A stretch of DNA of 64,000 bases, taken from positions 930,001 to 994,000 of the forward strand of contig JAMXBD010000113.1 of assembly GCA_024138025.1 (NCBI GenBank). Reading direction: 5' to 3'. Position 1 is the first letter of the stretch. Every line of letters starts with the position of its first letter. The DNA is from Combretum micranthum. Lineage: Eukaryota; Streptophyta; Magnoliopsida; Myrtales; Combretaceae. A model generated the notes under the pieces. The model had not been told where the DNA came from, ran no database searches, and saw nothing but the letters and a program-made list of their open reading frames with translations. A program made the translations under genes and the position numbers. Of the stretch, positions 11,628 to 22,984 are shown piece after piece.

Positions 11628-13000
11628 TAGGAAAAGGAATAAAATATTACTTTTTAAAAAAATTACGAAAATGCCATAAAAAAAATTCCCGATTTTAGGC
11701 AATATGGCATCGTCTCTTGAAGAGACAAGGTCATAAGTGCCTGACCTCGTCTCTCCAAGAGATGGGGTCTCATTCTTTGCAAAGGACCTGCAACTTTGTC
11801 TCTTCGAGAGACGAGGTCATTAGTAAGTAGCCTCCTCTCTTGAAGAGACGAGGTCAGTCTCCATCTGTACAAACAATACCTTATTACTTGAGAAACCAAA
11901 AAATTACTTTTAAAACCTATCAAATACAAATATAAACAACTATACAAGCCATTAACCATCCTCCATCATGGCTAAACAACTAAAAAACTGTAGTATTCCC
12001 AAACCTAATCCAAACATAACACAGTTATAATATCAATCCGCCTAAACACACATTCTCAATCACAATCATTCAATCACAAAAGTATTGTGATACTTTCTCA
12101 GCACAGTACAATCAAAATATGGGAATTTGTAGACTCATAATACATAATATGAAATGAAATAAAATGAAATGCCGATGAGTCTTGCACAGCATCCATATCA
12201 TCACCACCTATTGATGTAGGTCCACAAAATTCAAAGTTACCTATTTTCCACTTGTGCACTGCCTATTGCCTGAACTGGAATAGAGTTTGAGTCAACCAAC
12301 CTCTGGCTCCCAATATTTCTATCAATGCGCATTTCCCCTACAGGTGCCTGTGACAATTCAATTTCCAATATCTGCATATAAACAGCCATGGAGCCTTCTG
12401 TGTACACCAACATCTCTTGGGCCGCATCATCATCGGTCACTGGAATAATATCATAACGTAGCGTCCTATCTTTAATAGCTACCCTATGATATAGCTCCAC
12501 CCGATGTGTACATCTATTTACCTTTAGTCTATTGCAAATAATCTCCACTATCTCCTCATATGTTGAATTCCTACTACTACTGACCACAGCAATCGGCCGC
12601 TTATCATAACCAAAACCATCATCTCCTTGCATGATATTACCATGAACATACAGTATGAACTTCGCCTTATCCATTTCCTCACAAATCCTACCATCTCATC
12701 AAAATTAGCTTCAATGCATCCAATTCGCAAAATCACACTTATGAATTGCATTCCTCGTAATATTTAACATAATTCCTAAATCTACAGCTCCACTTTTAAA
12801 GTTCAAATTTAATTTTCTAAGCTACTCTTCTTTCATACAAATATTAGATTTTTTCATCGCAAATTTCCATGCCATACCAAAGCTAAAGTGCTGAATACAC
12901 CCTGTTAACGACAATAGAAGTTATTTTTATTGTTTTTTTCCAAACTAAATTTCCTAAAATAATTATTCAACAACAACCACTTAGGATAGTATTTTTTCTT
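11628..13000 (-). mobile_element. Mutator-like element, right end missing (copy 1)
   Basis: The left terminal repeat starts TAGGAAAAGGAATAAAATAT at 11628, preceded by TGCAATATA (11619-11627), the same target sequence as in copy 2. The terminal repeat holds about four palindromic modules with core CGTCTCTTGAAGAGACG (about 11709-11850). The gene fragment inside (12237-12674) lies on the minus strand. Homology to copy 2 stops near 13000, so the right part and right terminal repeat are gone and are replaced by unrelated LTR-like DNA. It cannot move by itself. Confidence 0.75.
12237..12674 (-). pseudogene. MULE protein fragment, N-terminal PB1-like domain (copy 1)
   Basis: An open frame of 145 codons starts MDKAKFILYVHGNIMQGDD and includes SSSRNSTYEEIVEIICNRLK and DDDAAQEMLVYTEG. 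I recognise this as the N-terminal, PB1-like domain that precedes the MuDR/MULE transposase in many plant Mutator elements. The zinc-finger, DDE catalytic and SWIM domains are absent, so this is a deletion remnant. Against copy 2 it has one extra T in a T run near 12246 that ends the frame early. Copy 2 has a different frameshift, so neither copy keeps the ancestral frame whole. Function is unlikely beyond being a relic. Confidence 0.7.
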
Positions 13001-16000
13001 TAGTAAAATAGGTGTGAGATTATGTAATGTTTTGATTAGGATTTACATTTTTTGCTTGGTATTTATAATCGAGTTTATTCACTTGGATTTTGATTAAACT
13101 CACAAAATTTACTTTCATTTCAAGTTGCAAGATTTTAACTATAATATAGATACCCTCTTGAGTAACCCATTTATAATCGTTAGTTAAATAACACACCCCT
13201 CTCACAAGTCATGTTATTCTAATTGAACTTGTGGTTCTAGCACCTGTTCGTGTCAATAAACCACAATTTCAATCGTATTAAGAAGGTGTGTTCTACAACT
13301 TAAGCCAAAACAACATGTATCCGTGTCAATTTAGAAGTTACATTCTCTATTTTAATTAAGCTCTTGAATCCCTCTTAAGTATCTTAAGCTCTAATTAACA
13401 AGAAGTTCATCGACAAACTTTTAATCTTGTAAACATTGAAATAAAAATAGCTAAGGTTCCAAATCAATAAAATCCATTATAAATTACTAATCAACTACTT
13501 AGGAAACCCATAAACCATCACATAACCCTACTAAATAAATCTAGCTCATACTAAAATATGGAATTTCATTAATGGAAATATTCTAAACACAATTCATTAC
13601 AAAAGGTAAAGAATAAAGAGCACTCATAAATTGCAGAATGTCTTCTAGTAATTTTTAGGGATCCAACTCCACTATGAATGTTCGAAATGAATAGTACCAG
13701 ACATGGGGTAAGGTGAGGTCGAGGTGGGTAATGAGGTGGATGGATGAAGAAAATGAATTAGTTAGTTTGTCAAGACAAGACCAAAATAATAATCTGTCCC
13801 AAAAGACAAAAGACAAGGAAAAAAATGAAGATGAAAAGGGTTTATATAGGGTCTGTGAAAGGTAGGTTGATGAATGGAAGAATGGTGATGTGACGGTTAA
13901 TGGAATTTGATGAAAGTGATGTGCTAGGTATGTGGAGTGGATCCCTAAAATTATGTAGAAAGGTACAAAGACTTGAAAGTCTTACAAAAAAAATTTACAA
14001 AAAAAAAAAAAAACCAAAAATATTAGGTTGCTTGAGCTCACTAGCTTGCTGGTGAGCTCATTATGAAGTACTCAGTGATCCACTTGAAATGAATAGACAA
14101 ATATAAGTGCAAATACTACCAACAAGTATACTGGATCGAATTAAGTAACACAGATGATGAGTAGGATATCATTCCCACAATGATCAATTAACTACTAAAC
14201 AATTATCAGTTTCCACTAATATTTAGGCAATCGATTTACTAAAAAACTAATTCACTAATGTTAAACTAAACTATCACTATTAATGAGAACAAGAGAGTGT
14301 TTTTAAAAGATATATGATGATTGAGTGTGGGAAAACAAAATCCACCCTAATCTTGCTAATCAAACTAAAATAATGTTATATTGACAATTAGATTTATGGA
14401 TATTCATATGAAATTATCAAAGATTTAAAACCCTAAGTGAAGTTTCAAAATCTTTTTAACCACAAAATAACCTGGTAGCTTCCACTACTCAAATTATCAA
14501 TGGAATCAAATTTACAATTATAAATCTTCCGATTCTATAATTGACTAATGCCCTAAATCAACTTTCCCTAATCCCTTAATGAGAAATTAACCTAAAACAT
14601 TGCATGAATCGCAAAAAACAATTTCTAAATCAAATTAAATCACGTCGCTTCCATAATTGTCATTTAACCTTAATTCATGAATTCCTTTAAACCCTAATTC
14701 TCCTTCCGAGTTATTATGATTCTTATAAATCCTAATTCCATGAAGAAACAAGATTTATAATAGGAATTCAATATGAATATTCCACAATTCTAACCATCAC
14801 ATAACACAATCTCAATTATCATATTAGCATACTTAGGGTTTCATCAATTTCCCACAATGAAAATTTAACTACTCATGATTTTAGATTCATAAATCAAAGG
14901 AGATTGTACAATTGATATCATGATGAACAATAAAATCAAAAAATTGAATTGCATATAACAAGAATAGGATCAGAAATCACCAATTCAATTATCAAGATCT
15001 GCAATTGCAAAATTTTTTCAGTACAAAACTTCTCAATCACTTTGATTTGATCTTGAAACAACTCTCTCATACTGAATCTATTCTAAAATTGAGTTCCTAA
15101 TGTATTCTAATATATTTCTTATCTCCAAGAAAAAAGGAACCATCACTATCTTATAGCCAAAGGTCGCATGGAATTTGAAACGCTTCACATAATTTTTGTA
15201 GTTACAAAACATACGCTGGCCTTTTCAACTTCTACGCCAGCGGCGTACACATGTAAATCAGTTGAACACTAGTAGCTTCGAAGACGGCTCTAATGATGTG
15301 TCTTCAGTGGATGACCTACACCACTCCAACTCCAGCGACGTAGGATTTCAAGAGGCTAACATACAATGAAAACATTCAAAGCTTGCCAAATCCATATGAA
15401 GGTAAGCGGCACAGTGGACAATGTATAAATTTTGCATTCTGTGGAAGCTCTACACCACCTCAATGCCGGCGACGTAGCTTCAAGATTTGTTGGTGTTCAC
15501 TTAAATTGAAGAAGTCGTCTTCTCTTTTCTTCTACACTGGAAGCATAGAGCCAGTGCTTAAAATTTGGCTACTGATCTTCATCTAACACCGCCTCAAGGC
15601 CAGCAGTGTACATTCAAAAATTGTCTGCGTTCAATGAAATTTCCAAGGCTGGTAGTTTGCTCTGTTCAAGGATGTTAGTTCTCCTATTCATGTGATCGGT
15701 GTTCCTTCAAATATTGTCTAAAATTGCTCAAACTTCTTTCATTGTTCCAATTTTGACCTAAAACATCAATTTAAGCTTGTCCAAGTACCAATTCTTGCAA
15801 TTTTCATAAATATTAAGAGAAATTATGCATTAATTGCCCTACGAAAGTTGTATGAAATATGACTTTATCACTTAGCTCAGCTCATTCTTCTAGATAAAAG
15901 GAGCTCAATTTCTAAACTTGAGCTCGTGCACATTCTAATTAGTTGTGTACTTCATCAGTTTAGTTTGGTGGTATGGTGAGGTTAGTGCAGTAACTCAGGT

Positions 16001-16468
16001 CAATGCGTTAAGCTCAAGTCGTTTGCTTGTTGTTACTCAGGTCGTTATGTTGAGTTCAGGTTGATGTATGAAGCTTAGGTCGTTGCATTGAGCTCAAGTT
16101 GTTTGCTTACTGTTACTCAGGTTAATGTGTGGAGCTCAGGTCGATGTGTTGATCTCAGGTCATTTGCTTGTTGTTGCTTATGTCGGTGTGTTGAGCTCAA
16201 GTCGATGTATTGAGCTCAAGTCATTGCATTGAGCTCAGGTCGATGTATTGAGCTCAGGTCATTGTGTTAAGCTCAGGTGATTGTGTTAAGCTCAAAATCT
16301 ACTATTGCTATGTAAAAATTGCATCTTTTTACTCTTTTAATCACAGTTGATCCTTAGTCATGCAATTTATCATTTTCTAGCAGAAATTCATCATAAAAAT
16401 GCCAATTTATGCATGAAAGTGCAAAATAAATGTAGGATAAATGTGTATAAAATACATATTTATCATAT
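13001..16468 (-). mobile_element. Non-coding LTR-like DNA, probably Athila/Tat-type LTR (right edge defined)
   Basis: No gene is seen. On the minus strand the right edge reads TGATAAATATGTATTTTATA, like the start of an LTR, and it abuts LINE sequence at 16469. Near 14150 the segment GTAGGATATCATTCCCACA resembles GCAGGATCGTCTCCACAGGG in the element at 21567-22984; such motifs are typical near the 3' end of plant Gypsy LTRs of the Athila/Tat group. Diverged direct repeats around CTACACCAC...GGCGACGTA occur at about 15220-15610. The left edge is uncertain; 13001-14030 may be separate sequence. Confidence 0.4.
15990..16297. repeat. GAGCTCAGGTCGATGTATT minisatellite
   Basis: About 15 imperfect copies of a 19-20 bp unit with consensus GAGCTCAGGTCGATGTATT, some interrupted by TTTGCTTGTTGTTACT. 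The last six units are the most regular. GAGCTC also recurs outside the array (15901, 15923, 14035, 14053), which suggests that the array grew from sequence native to the host element. Confidence 0.75.
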
Positions 16469-16992
16469 GGCGTTAAAAGAGTTTGATATTTCCTTTGGTT
16501 AGTGCTTCACAATGCTTTGTTGACCAGTGAGGAAAGGGTTAGAAGTCATCAAACAAGAGAAAGTTGCTGTCAAATCTGTGGAAGAGAGCCAAAGAATATT
16601 GACCACATTCTTAGAAGATGCGATAAAGCAATTACACTCTAATGCTAGATTATTTATCTAGGTCAGCTTCATAATTTTTTTTTAATTCTTCCTTTGATGC
16701 TTGGTTTAGGAATAATCTTCTAAAGGAAGAAGCCTATGAAAGTTACACTTGGAGTTTATTCTTTAGTATGGCACGTTGGACGTTATGATCATGGAGAAAT
16801 AAAAATTTGTTTGAAGGGGAAGATATTAGTACGTAGTCTTTATGTGCATTATCCATACAAAAACTAAAGATTTTTTTTTCTAAGATTAAGATGCAAAAAT
16901 TTCAAGGACAGATTTCTTAGAGAACTAATTATCTTATTGGTTGGAATACCCCTCGTACAGAATTTGTTAAGATTAATACGGATGGAGCAACC
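16469..16992 (+). pseudogene. L1-type LINE ORF2 tail, 5' part (zinc-binding RT region and RNase H start)
   Basis: The reading frame shows FLWLVLHNALLTSEERVR followed by CCQICGREPKNIDHILRRC, the zinc-binding module that follows RT in plant L1-type LINEs (zf-RVT). Further on, VKINTDGAT marks the start of an RNase H domain. Stops and frameshifts interrupt it. The continuation lies at 26384, on the far side of a 9.4-kb Copia insertion. The upstream RT is missing; the left edge is the junction with the LTR-like DNA. Confidence 0.75.
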
Positions 16993-17583
16993 TGTTGGGT
17001 TTTATTATCAGTTTTGCAGCGGAATTTGTCTTTAAAATTAAAACCCTAATTCTAGTATCCATTTGTTTGTTATTAGATGCAAAAATGAAATTAAAAGTTC
17101 AAGTTTTAATACCTTTTTCGATTTCAAAAAGCTATTTGATAATACGGATCTGTAGACGTTGCCACGTTGCGAATGTCCTCTACGGTATCCACACGAGAAT
17201 GACCTTGATTTGGATTTTCCTCTTGCGTGCTAGTGCAATCTAGAACACTTCTAGATTTAGTTTCGAAGGAGCTCCTAGAGATACGAATTTCTCACACTCT
17301 GTCTATAGTTTCAAAAATTTCTTTTGACAACACGTGTCATTAACCCTAGGAGAGTGTCTTATGTTCTATTTATACTAAAGTCTATTATTCATACGAATAA
17401 TAACTTTAGCCCCCTAATCTTATTAGGGATAATAATAAATTATAAAATAATTTACAAAATAAATTATTAAATAATTTATAAACATAAGAATTATTAATCC
17501 GATTGGGAATAATCATTTTATTGTTCTTAACAAATTATAAAATGAAAATATCAAATATTTGACCTTGGGCAAAAACACTAACA
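16993..17583 (-). repeat. 3' LTR of the minus-strand Copia element
   Basis: Begins TGTTGGGTTT and ends CACTAACA on the + strand. Pairs with 25793-26383, same length. Compared with the 5' LTR, many differences look like deamination at cytosines, as expected for methylated TE DNA. Confidence 0.95.
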
Positions 17584-17601
17584 ATCTTCCACTTGCACTA
17601 G
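17576..17601 (-). promoter_or_regulatory. Polypurine tract and LTR junction (in use)
   Basis: On the minus strand the 3' LTR is preceded by GTGCAAGTGGAAGAT, the plus-strand primer (PPT) of Copia elements, directly abutting TGTTAGTG of the LTR. Confidence 0.8.
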
Positions 17602-18499
17602 GCCAAATAATTATTTATCAATCTTAACAAATTAAGATTAATAAATGACTTTATCATTCCCATCAGACTTACTTATATCAAGTCCCTGATCCTTTTAGTT
17701 CATTCTTTTGTGTGTGACCTTGTAGGTTCACTTAATGTTGGCAGTAGATCAAAAACCCTTTTGACCTACGAGACATAAACGGCTTCTAGCAAGATATTAT
17801 GCCTACCCAAATTAAGTGAAGATCGGTAATCCAATTTTACCTTATAGACAGTTAATTATTTAGTCCCTTTGTCACATGATATCTTATGATTAAACATAAG
17901 GTGTGGATCAATACACGCTTATATTGTTTAATCACCTATTTCTTGAATTCAGAGTTTGACTGACTTAAACAAATAATATTGATAACTCCTTATCAATTCA
18001 TTTGAGCACGGCCATACATATCTTAGTCTTACTCAACAAGGGGCCCAAAATATGGAGTTTGTTATGTAGGAATCTATGGTGCCATCAGGTCAAAGGACTT
18101 AAATAATTACTGTAATGAGAAATACTTATCATTTGATCCATATAGTATTCGCATAATTGGTCATTCCAATACAATGTACTCTTACATATATTTATGTGCT
18201 GAAATGATATCTTATATCCATGTTCAGTAAAACATGACCATCATCCAGCCTACATACTAATCCTAATTCATTATTATTCCATATAATGAACGATTAGGGA
18301 TAATTTAGAATAAAGTTATTTATTCCTTTATGGTTTTACTATTAAAGTCACATACTTTAATGACATAAGGAATAACAAAATTACTCATGGAATTATTTTA
18401 TCAAGGTAAAAAGGCCAATAATAAACCTTGAAAAATAGAATGGCTTATAAAGATAATAAATATCCAAATGACATAAAATCCATATGTGCTATGGCACAT

Positions 18500-18525
18500 C
18501 ACTAGCAATCTCTCACTTGCATTAG
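18500..18525 (-). promoter_or_regulatory. Second PPT/LTR-junction-like sequence just after pol
   Basis: On the minus strand ATGCAAGTGAGAGAT is followed by TGCTAGTG. This matches 17576-17601 at 22 of 26 positions, including the PPT and the first bases of the LTR. It lies at the end of the RNase H frame (18528), where a Copia element usually has its PPT. The 0.9 kb between the two sites is non-coding. Confidence 0.6.
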
Positions 18526-18527
18526 CT

Positions 18528-21500
18528 CTACTCAATCATAAGTCTAATGCCCAGTGCTCTAGTATGACTATCATGTTTAGACTGGGGAAGAGGCTTAGTC
18601 AATGGATCTGCAACATTGTCATTTGTGGGTACTCTGCATATCTTAACATCTCCTCTTTCAATGATTTCTCGAATGAGATGGTAACGCCTGAGTATGTGTT
18701 TGGATCGCTGGTGTGATCTTGGTTCCTTAGCCTGTGCAATGGCCCCATTATTGTCACAATAAAGGTCCACTGGATTTGCAATGCTAGGAATAACTCCCAA
18801 TGCACTAATGAACTTCTTGATCCAAACTGCTTCCTTAGCTGCATCCGATGCTGCTATGTACTCAGCCTCCGTAGTAGAATCTGCAACTGTGTCCTGTTTG
18901 GAACTCTTCCAGCTTACAGCACCTCCATTCAAACAAAACACATAACCAGATTGCGATCGAAAATCATCTGAATCAGATTGGAAGCTGGCATCTGTGTAAC
19001 CATTTACTACAAGATCACCTTCCTGACCTCCATATGTCAAAAACACATCCTTAGTCCTTCTTAAGTACTTTAGAATGTTTTTTACTGCTATCCAGTGACT
19101 TTCACCTGGATCTGATTGGTACCTACTTGTGATGCTTAAAGCATAAGCGACATCTGGTCGAGTGCATAACATGGCATACATGATGGAACCAATAGCTGAG
19201 GCGTATGGAATCCTACTCATGCGTTCCCGTTCTTCTTTTGAAGTGGGACATTGAGTCTTACTCAATTTAATTCCATGTGATACTGGCAGAAATCCTCTTT
19301 TGGAATTCTCCATACTAAACCTTTTTAGTACCTTGTCAATGTATGCACTCTGACTTAGGCTAATTATCCTTCTAGATCTATCTCTATAGATCTTGATGCC
19401 TAGAATATAGGCAGCCTCACCTAAGTCCTTCATTGAGAAACAATTTCCTAACCATGTTTTGACCTTTTGTAATGTAGGAATATCATTTCCAATGAGCAAT
19501 ATGTCGTCTACGTAAAGCACCAAGAAAACTACTACGCTCCCACTAACTCTCTTGTAAACGCAAGGTTCATCTTCATTCTTGATAAAATCAAACTCTTTGA
19601 TTGCTTCATCAAAACGAAGATTCCAACTTCGAGATGCTTGCTTCAATCCATAAATGGACCTTTGAAGCTTACATACCTTATGTGAATTCCTCGAATTAAC
19701 AAATCCCTCGGGTTGTGTCATATACACATCCTCAATGAGGTTTCCATTCAAGAAGGCTGTCTTGACATCCATTTGCCATATCTCATAGTCATAATACGAG
19801 CTATGGCAAGAAGAATTCTCACAGACTTAAGCATGACTACAGGTGAAAAGGTTTCATCATAGTCTATACCATGAGTTTGTTTAAAACCTTTTGCAACTAG
19901 TCGTGCTTTGTAGGTATGCACATTGCCATCCATGTCAGTTTTCTTCTTAAAAACCCATTTACATCCAATAGTTTTCACACCATCGGGTGGATCAATCAAA
20001 GTCCATACTTGATTGTCATACATGGATTGCATTTCAGATCTCATGGCTAATAACCATTTCTCAGAGTCGGGGCCCATCATTGCTTCCTGGTATGATGTGG
20101 GCTCATCTTGGTCTATGAGCATCACATCGCGATTGTCAGTAACGAGAAATCCATATCTCTCAGGCTCGTGACGAATCCTACCAGTCCTACGTGGGCCTTC
20201 AGTTAGTGGTTCAGGCTCAGCAACTAATTGCGAGTCTGATTGAACATCTATCATGGGTTCTATGCTAGTCTGTGGTTCTCGAACTTCTTCGAGTTGAATC
20301 GTACTCCCACTGATTCCTTTAGAGACAAATTCTCTTTCTAGAAAATGACCATTACGAGCAACAAACACTTTGTTCTCAGATTGGTTGTAGAAGTAGTATC
20401 CTTTTGTCTCTTTAGGATATCCCACAAAGAAGCATTTGTCAGATTTAGCTGCTAGCTTATCAGACACCTGTCGTTTAACATAAGCATCACAGCCCCATAT
20501 CTTTAGAAAAGACAAACTAAGACATTTCCCATTCCATAACTCGTATGGTGTCTTTTCAACCGATTTTGATGGAACCAATATAAACGCAGAAGTTTCTAAG
20601 GCATATCCCCAAAAGGATATTGGAAGATCTGTCTGACTCATCATTGATCGAACCATATCTAATAAAGTTCGATTTCTCCTTTCAGAAACACCATTCCATT
20701 GTGGTGTTCCTGGAGGAGTCAATTGTGAGATTATCCCACAATCCTTAAGATAATCAGAGAAATCTTGGCTTAAATATTCACCACCTCGATCTGATCGAAG
20801 CGTTTTTATATTTTTGCCAAGTTGATTTTGTACTTCATTTTTGAACATTTTGAACTTTTCAAATGATTCGGATTTATGCCTCATTAGGTATACATATCCA
20901 TACCTACTAAAGTCATCTGTAAAAGTAATGAAGTACAAGTAACCTCCTCTAGCAGGTGAACTTAATGGTCCACATACATCGGTATGTATTAGGCTCAGTA
21001 AGTCATTAGCTCTCTCACTTTGTCCTGTGAAAGGAGCCTTTGTCATCTTTCCCATCAAACAAGATTCGCATGATTCATATGATTCAAAATCAAATGAATC
21101 TAAAAGCCCATCTTGATGAAGCTTTGATACGCGTTTCTCATTAATGTGGCCTAAACGACAATGCCAGAAGTAAGTTGGATTCAAACTGTTAGATTTGAAC
21201 CTTTTGGTATTAATGTTATAAATGGACTTATGATCAGATTCATCAAAGTTTAGAATATAGAGACCATTCATCAAATGAGCAATACCATAAAAGATGTCTC
21301 CACGATAGATGGAGATTGTATTATTCTCAATAATAAATCTAAAACCATCCTTGTCCAAACATGAAACTGAAATAATGTTACTGCTCATAGCAGGCACATA
21401 ATAACAATTATTTAAAATCAGAATAAGTCCAGAAGGCAAAGTTAATTCAAAATTTCCCACAACTAATGCAGCAACCCTTGCTCCATTTGCTACACGTAGG

Positions 21501-21566
21501 TCCACTTCACCTTTAGCCAACTTTCTACTTTGCTGTAGACCCTGCACATTTACACAAATGTGAGAC
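18528..21566 (-). pseudogene. Copia pol: pre-integrase, integrase, RT, RNase H
   Basis: Two long frames cover most of pol. 21547-19748: VQGLQQSRKL, then the pre-integrase region (YFWHCRLGHINEKRVS), integrase (HTDVCGPLSS, TDDFSRYGYVYL, RSDRGGEY, TPQWNGVSERRNR) and the start of RT (GCKWVFKKKTDMDGNVHTYK). 19772-18528: the rest of RT (MDVKTAFLNGNLIEDVYMTQ, catalytic YVDDILLIG near 19500) and RNase H (GYTDASFQSD, STTEAEYIAASDAAKEAVW). The two frames overlap by 25 bp near 19760, a single frameshift inside RT. Residues are otherwise well kept, so the loss is recent. The 5' end is cut by the insertion at 21567. Confidence 0.9.
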
Positions 21567-22984
21567 TAGTGGGTGTCGAATCCAACAAAAATAATAATTT
21601 ATAATCAACCTGCTTTAAATATTTGTAAATAGAGTGAGCAGGATCGTCTCCACAGGGACTGGTAAAATTCCCAAGTTTCTATCGAGATTAAGAAGAGAAA
21701 AAGAAAATAAAATAAGGGGTTTTTGAAATCACACGATTAAAATAAACCTATATCTAATTAACAAGAGTTTCTATATTAAAAAGATTATCTAGCCTAGGTC
21801 TTATTACAATTCAATTCCCGGGATTGATCCTTGACTCAATGATTATTATTCCTATTTTGAATAGGTTAGTTATAATTTTCAACAAGCTCTGAAAATCAAT
21901 CTCTTTTTATATATTAAATAACCAAGATAAAATCTTTGATTATTCCTAATCGAATAAACAACCTAAACACGCTCTTAAGGTTTAATCTATCAATTGCATT
22001 AGAAGTTAGAGAGACCTAACCCTAATCAACAATCTCATAGAGCATGGATTATTTAGAATAGATTATATTTCATCAACAACAACAAATAATCATCTATTTA
22101 CGACTATTGTGTTGTTTCATCACTTTATTTAGGAGATTCATACAATTACGGATATGAGTCCTAATTGATTGATTATTGTTTGTTATCTAATACAACCGGA
22201 TCCAAAGTCATACATGAATAACAAGCAACAACAAATAATTCAGATAAACATAAATACTCAAGAATAAGAACAATGAAATCAAACCACTTTGGTCTCATAA
22301 TCCATCTTGAATTGAATATGCAATAATCCCTTTGGCTAGATTTGGAGTTTAGCCACTCATGACCCTTAGAATTCTCTCTAGGGTTTTCTTACAAAATTGT
22401 ATCTGAATATGGAATGAATAATTCCTTTTGAAAGAAACCCTAAATAATATATAAACACAAGTTTGGAAGTTATGGAATTCGTAGGGACAAAGGCTGGATC
22501 CGTTTAGATCATGAATTGACCGGCCTAAATGCTTCATGGCTTTTCATTTTCCCAGCCGTTACAACTTTTCATTTACCCGGCCGTTACAGCTTTTCATTTA
22601 CCTGGCCGTTACAAGAAGGCTGGCGAAATTCCCAGGATGGCCGGCAAGAAGCCCAGATACGCCGACGGCTTTGATCTCCTTTCATGCGTCCAGCGTTGTA
22701 ATGGCCGGCGGCGTTGATAGATAAGCTGGCGGCCTTTATTGTGTGCATGATGTCAAGAATGATAAAGGCCGACGGCCTAAGCATATGCACAGCCGGCCTT
22801 CAATGTAATTTTTCTCCTTTGATTCAATTTTGCTCCAATCTTGTATTTTTCACTTCTTTTGGCTTCAAAAACCTGATATTCATATAAATCACGATTAAGT
22901 ACCGATTCCATATAATTTCTATAAAATTAATAACAAATTAATCTAATTTATTCCCAAGAATTAAGAGTAATTTTCATCTCAACA
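21567..22984 (-). mobile_element. 1.4-kb LTR-like insertion inside the Copia protease
   Basis: The protease frame (WVLDTGCGS on one side, SHICVN on the other) is interrupted by 1418 bp flanked by exact GAGAC duplications (21562-21566 and 22985-22989). On the minus strand the insert begins TGTTGAGATG and ends GACACCCACTA, so it ends in TA, not the usual CA. It contains GGATCGTCTCCACAGGGACTGG-like sequence (about 21640-21661), known from ends of Athila/Tat-type Gypsy LTRs, and has no coding region. A solo LTR or a small non-autonomous LTR element fits best. A 5-bp target duplication supports integrase-mediated insertion. Confidence 0.7.
22540..22614. repeat. 25-bp tandem triplication
   Basis: Three copies of CTTTTCATTTACCCGGCCGTTACA with small changes. 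The rest of this zone (to about 22800) is rich in GGCCGGC/GCCGGC, more GC-rich than its surroundings. Confidence 0.7.

Larger units (their letters stand above)
6911..13000. repeat. 6-kb repeat block, copy 1
   Basis: From GAATGGTGGATCATGC at 6911 the sequence runs collinear with 41458-47459 at a few percent divergence with small indels. One example is a stretch of roughly 60 bp near 11070-11140 that is missing from copy 2. The block is composite: about 1 kb of anonymous sequence, a TGTCACGCCCC-type element from 7934, and the left part of a MULE from 11628. The two copies are in the same orientation, about 34.5 kb apart. Copy 1 loses homology near 13000, inside the MULE; copy 2 continues through the intact MULE. 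No target duplication is visible at the shared left edge. Confidence 0.85.

Noticed and set aside
15990..16297. CRISPR-like array
   Set aside because: Units are adjacent and degenerate without unique spacers; a eukaryotic minisatellite.
15977..16468. 492-bp solo LTR flanked by TATGG at 15972-15976 and 16469-16473
   Set aside because: A 5-base match can be chance, the left side shows no LINE sequence, and the GAGCTC motif extends beyond the proposed left edge.
22529..22790. Overlapping open frames on both strands as small genes
   Set aside because: They cover the 25-bp tandem triplication and GGCCGGC-rich DNA of an LTR-like insert; low-complexity products without homology.
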